From: Paenibacillus montanisoli
GTDB lineage: Bacteria > Bacillota > Bacilli > Paenibacillales > Paenibacillaceae
Reading direction: 5' to 3'
Assembly (NCBI RefSeq): GCF_003268025.1
Contig: NZ_QLUW01000006.1
Span: 62,001 to 126,000, forward strand
DNA: 64,000 bases
The notes under the pieces were generated by a model. That model had not been told where the DNA came from and made no database searches. It saw nothing but the letters and a program-made list of their open reading frames with translations. Below are positions 52,272 through 58,560 of the stretch, piece after piece. The position numbers were made by a program, and so were the translations under genes. Within the stretch, counting starts at the first letter, position 1. Every line of letters starts with the position of its first letter.

Positions 52272-52454
52272 TAACGGTTGCCACGCACGCTATTTAGCCT
52301 CAAATGGCCCTTTTAAAATTCTAACGGTTCTCAGGAACGCTATTTGGCGATCGGGGCAGCGAATTCTTCCGATTTGAGCCAAGTAACGCCTCTGGCAACC
52401 GTTAGATTTTAAGAAAGGCTATATTTGTGCAAATAAGCGCTGGAGCATCCGTTA
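52272..52454. repeat. 50/83/50 intergenic element, copy 3
   Basis: Forward units start TAACGGTT at 52272 and 52322; reverse units end CCGTTA at 52404 and 52454. Offsets are exactly 50, 83 and 50 bp. All four units keep the TAACG end and most keep GCTATTT or GCTTATTT about 17 bp in, although the middle differs from copies 1 and 2. The inner arms pair (TAACGGTT... with ...AACCGTTA), with compensating differences. It lies 3' of the GDSL gene in a convergent gap. Confidence 0.82.
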
Positions 52455-52554
52455 AAATTTTCGGGCGCTCTTTCGTGCTTCCGAGCACACGCTAACCATA
52501 TAAAAGTCGACAAGCCTGCCAATTATACGATGGTGGGATTCTTTACAATCTGAA

Positions 52555-52584
52555 GGAGCGGCCCTGCGGACCGCTCCTCCTTTT
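52555..52584 (+). terminator. Terminator-like hairpin in the 52.2-52.9 kb gap
   Basis: GGAGCGG (52555-52561) pairs with CCGCTCC (52571-52577), followed by TCCTTTT. It lies 340 bases after the GDSL gene, beyond the repeat element, so it may end a transcript that includes the repeat. Confidence 0.55.
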
Positions 52585-52789
52585 GCCTATGCACCACGAA
52601 TAATGTCGTAAAATCGCAGTCAGTTTGATCCCGGATTGCTATCTAAGCTGGTCCTACGTTGCCGAATCACAAAATCTGGATGACGAACGCGTTCTCGCGT
52701 CGTTAATCATTCGAACAGAACGGGCTCGATTGGATATGCCGCCGATATGAGCCACGATTCAATGCTTGCTGCCTCAAGGCTATTCACGC

Positions 52790-52909
52790 TTCTCCACAGG
52801 AAGCTAACAGTTACCCACAAGGTTATCCCCAGTGTCAACACCCAAAAACCATGATTCGGGTATAACTATCAGAACCGTATGAACATATCCACAGCTTGAG
52901 TTATCCACA
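52790..52909 (+). other. Cluster of five DnaA-box-like 9-mers
   Basis: All five are on the + strand and differ from TTATCCACA by at most one base: TTCTCCACA (52790), TTACCCACA (52811), TTATCCCCA (52823), ATATCCACA (52885) and the perfect TTATCCACA (52901). No gene is seen in 52216-52950. There is no dnaA, dnaN or AT-rich unwinding stretch, so this is not a main origin but may titrate DnaA, like the DnaA-box clusters of B. subtilis. Confidence 0.6.
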
Positions 52910-52950
52910 TTGGGATACACGTGCCGAAACCGCTTTCTCGATCTCATCCG

Positions 52951-53592
52951 CTAGTACAAGCGCTGCGAATATCCTTCTTCAAGCCTGCGTGCTATGGCTT
53001 CGGCATCAGTTCCGGGAAGGTCGGCATGGTCCGCAATGATTCGGGAGGCGGAAGGGAGCGCGGCTTTATCCGACCATGAGCCTGGTTCCCATAACCCGGA
53101 TCGGATGAACGCTTTGGCGCAATGTATGAAACATTCCTCCACTTCAACGCTGATGGCGAGCAGAGGCTTGCGGCCGTTAACGGCGAGCTGCTCCAGCAGC
53201 TCAGCTTGCTTCATAAGCGATGCCCGGCCGTTTATGCGGAGGGTTTCTCCAAGCCCGGGAATCAGGAAGAGCAGACCGACATAAGGATTCATAAGAATGT
53301 TTCGCAGCGTATCGATTCGCTTATTTCCGGGCCTTTCCGGAATGATTAACCGGTGCTCGTCCTGAATAAGGACGAATCCGGGTTGATCTCCTCGCGGCGA
53401 TGCATCGCAGCGACCGAGTCGGTCGGAGGAGGAGATGACGAGGAAGGGCGAACGGCTTATAAAATCGGCGCAATGCCGGTCGATCGAATGGATCGTTTTC
53501 CGGCTCGCTAGTTCGCTAGGGTAACCGATGAGCTGGCGCAGCTCTTCTTCGGTATCGATAGGGTCTTGATCGCGAATCTCATTGACGTTCAT
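52951..53592 (-). CDS. Pyridoxamine 5'-phosphate oxidase-fold flavoprotein
   Basis: The 213-residue product starts at ATG 53592 (MNVNEIRDQDPI); the frame is open further up, but that part overlaps the divergent gene. It has the split-barrel FMN-binding fold: SPFLVISSSDRLGRCDASPRGDQPGF (about 48-73), IIPERPGNKRIDTLRNILMNPYVGLLFLIPG and ETLRINGRASL, followed by an ECFIHCAKAFIRS segment. This matches the MSMEG_1061-like branch of FMN- or F420-binding proteins of unclear substrate. It is probably a cytoplasmic oxidoreductase. Confidence 0.87.
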   Translation of the reverse strand: MNVNEIRDQDPIDTEEELRQLIGYPSELASRKTIHSIDRHCADFISRSPFLVISSSDRLGRCDASPRGDQPGFVLIQDEHRLIIPERPGNKRIDTLRNILMNPYVGLLFLIPGLGETLRINGRASLMKQAELLEQLAVNGRKPLLAISVEVEECFIHCAKAFIRSGLWEPGSWSDKAALPSASRIIADHADLPGTDAEAIARRLEEGYSQRLY

Positions 53593-53687
53593 AATGGCTG
53601 ACACCTCTTGTTTTTCTGCAATAGGGAACCGATAATGGGTAAATATGCTGAATCGGCAAACACCGCCTAGAAGGAGCTGATGATGCT

Positions 53688-54248
53688 GTGCATATTGCGA
53701 TAGATTTAGACAATACGGTTCTGGATGCGACCTCGGCGCATGTAACCTATTATAATCTGGCGTCGGGGCTCTCGTTAACCCCGGACGACGCGAACGAGTT
53801 TTATATCTACCTGAAATATGGCTGGAGCCGGGAAGAGCGGGATGCCGTTTATGCGAAATACGGACATGAGATTCATTGGAACTCCGTGCCGTATCCAACG
53901 GCGGTCAACTGCTTGCGGCAGCTTGCCGCACGGCATGAGATCTCCATCATTACGGCGAGGCCGGAGATGTTCCGCGATGTGACGGTGGAGTGGCTCAAGC
54001 ATCACAGCATTACGTACAATAACATCGCTTTTGTCGAAAATAAACTCGAGGTCTGCGTTGCCTCTAAAGTGGATGTATTAATCGAAGATGGACCTCACTA
54101 TGCGGAGCAGTTTGCGCAATTGCGCAAGCCTATCATTCTCTTTGACCAGCCGTATAACCGGATGGTGACAAGCGAGTACGTCATGCGCGCCGCCAATTGG
54201 AGCGAGGTGATGGCCCACATTGACCGCTTGGCGGAGAAGCCGGGGTAG
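53688..54248 (+). CDS. HAD-superfamily nucleotidase (NT5C-like)
   Basis: The 186-residue protein opens HIAIDLDNTVLDATS, the HAD motif I with its DxD, and carries motif II in ISIITARPE (about 85-93) and motif III/IV in VASKVDVLIEDGPHYAEQF (about 123-141). The small cap and the length fit 5'(3')-deoxyribonucleotidase-like proteins (YqfW type). It starts at GTG 53688 with AAGGAG 11 bases upstream. It is divergent from the FMN-binding protein gene and followed after 26 bases by the LysE-type exporter. A cytoplasmic phosphatase is likely, acting on a nucleotide or another small phosphate ester. Confidence 0.85.
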   Translation: MHIAIDLDNTVLDATSAHVTYYNLASGLSLTPDDANEFYIYLKYGWSREERDAVYAKYGHEIHWNSVPYPTAVNCLRQLAARHEISIITARPEMFRDVTVEWLKHHSITYNNIAFVENKLEVCVASKVDVLIEDGPHYAEQFAQLRKPIILFDQPYNRMVTSEYVMRAANWSEVMAHIDRLAEKPG

Positions 54249-54274
54249 ACAACTAGATTGGAGCGTAAAGATAG

Positions 54275-54892
54275 ATGATCGGTGCAATCATTCATGGATT
54301 TATACTTGCTTTGGGCTTGATTTTGCCGCTGGGCGTACAGAATGTGTTCGTATTCAATCAAGGCGCGACGCAGCCGAAGTTCCGCAAGGCGCTGCCGGTC
54401 ATCATAACGGCGTCGGTCTGCGATACGATCTTGATTTTGTTGGCGGTTCTCGGGGTGTCCGTCCTCGTGCTGCAGTTCGACTGGCTGAAAACGGCGCTGT
54501 TTGCGGCGGGCATCGTATTTCTGCTCTATATGGGCTGGATGACTTGGCGTAGCAAGACGGCAAGCAGGACGGACTCGGCCTCCGAAGCGCTCGGAGCGAA
54601 GAAGCAAATTGCGTTCGCCGCGTCCGTGTCGCTCCTGAATCCGCATGCCATATTGGATACGGTGGGCGTTATCGGGACAGGCTCCCTCCAATACGGAGGC
54701 GCGGAGAAGGCGGCCTTCGCGGCAGCTTGCATCGCTATTTCATGGCTCTGGTTCACCAGCCTTGCCGCGGCTGGAAGACTGGCGGGCAATTTGGACAAGT
54801 CCGGGCGGCTGATGGTCGTCTTGAACAAAATGTCGGCCGTTGTCATGTGGGGAACGGGCGTTTATTTGGCGGCAGGGTTGTTAGGGGAGTAA
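54275..54892 (+). CDS. LysE/ArgO-family amino acid exporter
   Basis: The 205-residue membrane protein has about six membrane segments. It starts HGFILALGLILPLGVQNVFVFNQGA, the LysE/ArgO signature with its conserved Pro-Leu-Gly and Gln-Asn. FAASVSLLNPHAILDTVGVIG (about 110-130) is the second conserved block. Members export lysine, arginine or related amino acids using the proton gradient. It follows the nucleotidase gene closely and may share its transcript. No LysG-type regulator is next to it. Confidence 0.92.
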   Translation: MIGAIIHGFILALGLILPLGVQNVFVFNQGATQPKFRKALPVIITASVCDTILILLAVLGVSVLVLQFDWLKTALFAAGIVFLLYMGWMTWRSKTASRTDSASEALGAKKQIAFAASVSLLNPHAILDTVGVIGTGSLQYGGAEKAAFAAACIAISWLWFTSLAAAGRLAGNLDKSGRLMVVLNKMSAVVMWGTGVYLAAGLLGE

Positions 54893-54896
54893 GCTG

Positions 54897-54919
54897 AAAA
54901 GGCGTGATCCGTTCACGCC
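54897..54919. terminator. Terminator between the exporter and methyltransferase genes
   Basis: GGCGTGA (54901-54907) pairs with TCACGCC (54913-54919). On the minus strand it is followed by TTTT (54900-54897), so it mainly ends the methyltransferase transcript. Confidence 0.65.
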
Positions 54920-54925
54920 TGTCTT

Positions 54926-55729
54926 CTATCCCTTTTTTCTTGCAATATACATGAAATGCTCGGCCATGCTCAGTAAATCTTCTCGTTCGCAAACTTGCTC
55001 CGCCAAGTCAAGCCAAGCAGCTGCAACTTCAGGCGATTGGTTAAGAAGCTCGGCTTCTCGTAAATACAAGAAGCTTTCGCAATTCATGAGATGCAATTTA
55101 ACCAGATCGAATTGTTCAAAAAACGGAAGCACGTCATTGGGACGGATAAAAAAATTATCGGTAAATCCTACTCCGGTGAAATCCACATCGTTAAGCATAC
55201 AATCCAGTTGCGCTTTCCGCTCATCCATAAGGATCAAATCCGGATTTCGGATCAAATAATCCCACACGAATGAATAAGATGAAACAAAAGCTACAAATAG
55301 GATCCCATTCGGCTTTAATTTTCTCAGGCATTCCTTTATGGTTCCGATCCTGTCTTGTTCGGCTTTCAGATGATACATGGGACCCATGCAGAGAACATGG
55401 TCATACCGGCCATCTTCGATAGCTGACAAATCACGGCTATCGGCGCACACGCCGCGAAGGGGAAATCCGAGTTCTTCTGCCTTCTTTAACGCAAAGGCTA
55501 CATTGTTCCGAGAAAGATCAGCCAACGTCACCTCGCAGCCAAGCTCCGAAAGGTAGAGCGAATACTTCCCCGGACCCCCGCCAACATCAAGCACTTTGTC
55601 GTTCGGCTTCATATAACGATTCATGTACCTTTTGCTAAGTTCGTACTCGACTTTGTGCCGATCAAGACGTTCCCATTCATCGTGCACGGTTTCATCATAA
55701 AATCTTCTTACGGTTTCTAAGCTGTCCAA
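54926..55729 (-). CDS. Class I SAM-dependent methyltransferase
   Basis: The 267-residue protein has the methyltransferase motif I VLDVGGGPGKYSLYLSELG (about 46-64), an acidic end of strand 2 in VTLADLS, and DHVLCMGPMYHL as motif IV (about 110-121). The C-terminal half, about 165-250, is helical and probably forms the substrate cap. This branch methylates small molecules. It is monocistronic and divergent from the MraY-like gene. The substrate is unknown. Confidence 0.9.
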   Translation of the reverse strand: MDSLETVRRFYDETVHDEWERLDRHKVEYELSKRYMNRYMKPNDKVLDVGGGPGKYSLYLSELGCEVTLADLSRNNVAFALKKAEELGFPLRGVCADSRDLSAIEDGRYDHVLCMGPMYHLKAEQDRIGTIKECLRKLKPNGILFVAFVSSYSFVWDYLIRNPDLILMDERKAQLDCMLNDVDFTGVGFTDNFFIRPNDVLPFFEQFDLVKLHLMNCESFLYLREAELLNQSPEVAAAWLDLAEQVCEREDLLSMAEHFMYIARKKG

Positions 55730-55872
55730 GTTTACACACCCTCTTCATCCTATTTTTTTGTGTGGGAACAATCGCTTTTTATGTTGCATGTTTTTTCCAA
55801 GTAGTGCTAGATTGATATAGAAGCAGCATGCAAGACGATGGACAAATCCGCACTCGGGAAGGAGAACCTCCT

Positions 55873-56823
55873 ATGGACACCTCAATACTTGGCGTGTCTG
55901 GAATATCGTTTCTGCTCGTCACGCTGCTGACCCCGCTGCTCATCTGGGGTTTGCGCAGCTTGAAGCTTACGCAGCCGATCCGCGAGGAGCTGCCGCCGGA
56001 TCATCAAGCCAAACGCGGCACGCCGCTTATGTCCGGACTTATCCTGCTGATTGGCGTTGTCACGTCGACCTACTTCCACCCGAAACCGCTCATCCTTTTT
56101 ATTGGCGCGACGTTCGTGTTGTTCGGTTTAATCGGTTTTCTCGATGATTTCAAAAAAGCGGCCTTCCAAGACCCGTCCGGAATCTCGGGGAAAATGAAAC
56201 TGGTTTTCCAGTTTGGCTTTACCTGTGCTTTATTGCTGATTCTGCTGATGGAGTTCGATTTGGGCACCGGCATCGCCCTTATTAACTACACTCTCGAACT
56301 GCCCCCTTGGATTTATTTGGCCATTATGATGTTATTTATAGTTGGCTCTGCAAATGCGATTAATTTCACGGACGGACTGGATGGCCTGCTCATTAATGTT
56401 TCGATCCCGACCTTCTTTTTCTTCTTCGTCATATCCGACAGGGTTGAGGTGCAGGCATTCTCGTTAGTCATGATCGGCTGCTTGCTAGGCTTATTTATTT
56501 ACAATATTTATCCGGCAAAAGCGTTCATGGGGGACACGGGCTCCTTGGCAATCGGCGGGTCTCTTAGCTTCTTGGCCGTCATTGAGAAGGTTGAAATTTT
56601 AATTCCCATCTTATTTTCAGTTTATCTGGCCGAACAACTATCCGTCATCTTACAGGTCTGGTATTACAAGAAGACGAAGCTGCGCATATTCCGTATGACG
56701 CCGATCCATTATCACTTTAGCTTGAAATACGGCTGGAGCGAGAACAAGATCGTCATGGTATTCGGCTTTATCTCTTGGCTATCCGCCTTGATTTCTTGGT
56801 TGATCTGGAAATTTATCCTGTAG
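55873..56823 (+). CDS. Divergent MraY-like phosphoglycosyltransferase
   Basis: The 316-residue membrane protein has about ten membrane segments. ATG 55873 has GGAG 8 bases upstream; ATG 55828 is less likely. MraY motifs appear in order: PIREELPPDHQAKRGTPLMSGL near the N-terminus, FLDDFKKA, NFTDGLDGL (about 168-176), YPAKAFMGDTGSLAIGG and a final TPIHYHFSLKYGWSE. The last motif is normally three His; here one is Tyr. MraY loads phospho-MurNAc-pentapeptide onto undecaprenyl phosphate. As a single gene away from other wall genes, this is probably a paralogue for another envelope glycan. Confidence 0.82.
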   Translation: MDTSILGVSGISFLLVTLLTPLLIWGLRSLKLTQPIREELPPDHQAKRGTPLMSGLILLIGVVTSTYFHPKPLILFIGATFVLFGLIGFLDDFKKAAFQDPSGISGKMKLVFQFGFTCALLLILLMEFDLGTGIALINYTLELPPWIYLAIMMLFIVGSANAINFTDGLDGLLINVSIPTFFFFFVISDRVEVQAFSLVMIGCLLGLFIYNIYPAKAFMGDTGSLAIGGSLSFLAVIEKVEILIPILFSVYLAEQLSVILQVWYYKKTKLRIFRMTPIHYHFSLKYGWSENKIVMVFGFISWLSALISWLIWKFIL

Positions 56824-56850
56824 CGGACCTCAAGAAAGGACGAGCCCCAC

Positions 56851-57345
56851 GTGACTATACATGTACAAGTATCTTGCCTTGCAATCCGAGACCGCCAAAT
56901 CGCTATGATTCAGAAGAAGAATCCAGCTTATAAAACTTATCTAAAATACATTCCTCCGGGTGGACATGTAGAGTTCGGAGAGAAACTGGAAAAAGCCTGT
57001 GCCAGAGAGATGCGGGAAGAGACCGGTTTGATTGTTTCGGAGCTTGAGCTGAAAGGCGTGGTGACCTTCACAAGGCAGGACTATCACTCGGTATGTTTCT
57101 TTTTTCTAGCGCACCGCGTTGAAGGCGTGCTTGTATCAGGCGAGCCGGAGAAGCAATCCTCGCATTGGATTGATTTAGCCGGAATCGATCGGAATGAGAA
57201 GGTGCCAGGGTATCATAAAGATTTTCTTAAGGCGATGCTGGAAGCGGGTGCTTATCTCAATGGCCGGGTGGAGTGGAATCCGGCGGATGATCAGGTCGGT
57301 TGGAGCATCGTGCGGACAGAGCGGTCTATTGCCCCGCGAACTTGA
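56851..57345 (+). CDS. Nudix hydrolase
   Basis: The 164-residue protein carries a full Nudix box of the Gx5Ex7REUxEExGU form at about residues 37-59, with the core REMREETGL. It starts at GTG with AAAGGA 10 bases upstream. Nudix enzymes hydrolyse nucleoside diphosphates linked to another group, needing Mg2+. It follows the MraY-like gene by 27 bases, so the two are probably co-transcribed. That might mean a role on a nucleotide sugar, but the substrate is unknown. Confidence 0.9.
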   Translation: MTIHVQVSCLAIRDRQIAMIQKKNPAYKTYLKYIPPGGHVEFGEKLEKACAREMREETGLIVSELELKGVVTFTRQDYHSVCFFFLAHRVEGVLVSGEPEKQSSHWIDLAGIDRNEKVPGYHKDFLKAMLEAGAYLNGRVEWNPADDQVGWSIVRTERSIAPRT

Positions 57346-57396
57346 AAAAACCACCATTCCCGGTAGACTAACAATAAGTAACGGTCGTGAAGCACG

Positions 57397-57452
57397 CGCC
57401 GCTTTGGCACAAATCGCACCTTCATTGGTGAATTTGGCCGAGGCGGCGTTTT
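57397..57452 (+). terminator. Long-stem terminator after the Nudix gene
   Basis: CGCCGCTTTGGC (from 57397) pairs, with two G-U pairs, with the stretch ending GGCGGCG at 57448. CACC/GGTG and AAAT/ATTT pair inside. TTTT follows. It lies between the Nudix gene and the convergent ArsR-type gene. Confidence 0.7.
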
Positions 57453-57471
57453 CTGTTTTGCGGCTTGATTT

Positions 57472-58404
57472 TCAAGCCTCCGCATACCGGATAAACGACA
57501 GCAGCAAATCCTGCCTGTGGTCGCCGAAGTCGGCGCCGAACAAGTTGAGGCCGCGGCGGTTGACCGCATCTTCGCTGACTTCAAGCCGGATGCGGATCGG
57601 CTTGTTGTATTGCAGGGCAAGCGTGTTCACGGTGACGTCTGATGACGTCGCGCCATTCACGCGGCTGCCTTCCCGGGAAATGCGCCACTCCGTCAGCATT
57701 CCGTATTCGGTTCCGCTCTTCCATTTGTCCGGCGTCAGTTTGCCTTTGCGGTCGCCGAGATCGCCGGGACTTGTCCATGTACCGACAAGTTGGTCGTTGA
57801 TGAATAGCGAAATATCCGAGGGCCAGTCCATCCGGAAGCCGGCAGCCTCAGAGCAGAGCTCGGCGCTGAAGCGCAGCTCGTCGATGGTCACGCCGGGGGG
57901 CATCGGATTGGCAAAGTAATACTCGACATAACCGGCGCCCGAGAACCAGAGCAGGGAAGCATCCACGCGCTCCGGTAAATAGAAGGCGCGGGGATCGTCG
58001 ACCGAACCGAGCTGCACGCAGTCGCGCGTAACAATGCCGCAAGTAGGCTGCACGGAGCAATGGGCGTACATGCCGATCGGCATGCGCAGCTCCTCCGTGC
58101 GCAGCAGCCCTTCGCCGAGCTTAACGGGCAGATCCAGTTGGATGGAGCGGCAAGTGACGGTGCAAATCTTCTCGCGGTTCGCGCCAAGCGTGGAAGTGAT
58201 CAAGTCCACGTTCTCTAAGATTTGCACATTGACGGACACCGTCGGCTGTGCGACGCCAAGCGCTTCGGCAAGCTGGCTGACGCTCATCGGCTTCTCGCCG
58301 AGCGCCTCCAGGATGCGCAAGCGGACGTCGCCGGACAACGCTTTGGCAACCTCGATCAGTCGGGTAGATGGGTAGCGGTTCAAATCTTGGATCAGTTCAC
58401 TCAT
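57472..58404 (-). CDS. ArsR-type HTH regulator fused to a beta-sandwich domain
   Basis: The 310-residue protein has an ArsR-like winged HTH in the first ~95 residues (ALSGDVRLRILEALGEKPMSVSQLAEALGVAQPTVSVNVQILENVDLI). The remaining ~215 residues are rich in beta strands and look like a galactose-binding-type sandwich (MDWPSDISLFINDQLVGTWTSPGDLGDR). ArsR regulators are normally about 100 residues without such a tail. The gene is divergent from the GH2/GH28/GH32 group, so the tail may sense a sugar. A palindrome across the GH2 promoter is a likely operator. The C-terminal fold is inferred. Confidence 0.8.
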   Translation of the reverse strand: MSELIQDLNRYPSTRLIEVAKALSGDVRLRILEALGEKPMSVSQLAEALGVAQPTVSVNVQILENVDLITSTLGANREKICTVTCRSIQLDLPVKLGEGLLRTEELRMPIGMYAHCSVQPTCGIVTRDCVQLGSVDDPRAFYLPERVDASLLWFSGAGYVEYYFANPMPPGVTIDELRFSAELCSEAAGFRMDWPSDISLFINDQLVGTWTSPGDLGDRKGKLTPDKWKSGTEYGMLTEWRISREGSRVNGATSSDVTVNTLALQYNKPIRIRLEVSEDAVNRRGLNLFGADFGDHRQDLLLSFIRYAEA

Positions 58405-58475
58405 GAGCGGTTCAACCCTTCATCGTTCTGCTTTATTCTCACATCAGTGTACTCTATATCAGGTGTATTGTAAAA

Positions 58476-58504
58476 GTATAATATGTATTGCCTAATTATT
58501 ATAC
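58476..58504 (+). promoter_or_regulatory. Palindromic operator over the GH2 gene promoter
   Basis: GTATAATA (58476-58483) and TATTATAC (58497-58504) are exact complements with a 13-bp spacer. The left arm contains TATAAT (58477-58482), the likely -10 of the GH2 gene. ArsR-type repressors often bind such AT-rich inverted repeats over -10 regions. Confidence 0.55.
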
Positions 58505-58560
58505 CGGTGCTAAAATGGGGGCAAATCCAAATCCATGATGTGAAAGGTTGTGCTTCCCCG

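Noticed and set aside
52790-52909. Chromosomal replication origin
   Set aside because: DnaA-box-like sites are present, but there is no dnaA, dnaN, recF or AT-rich unwinding region nearby.
53593-53898. N-terminal extension of the FMN-binding protein
   Set aside because: This stretch is antisense to the start of the nucleotidase gene and low in family similarity; ATG 53592 begins the recognisable protein.
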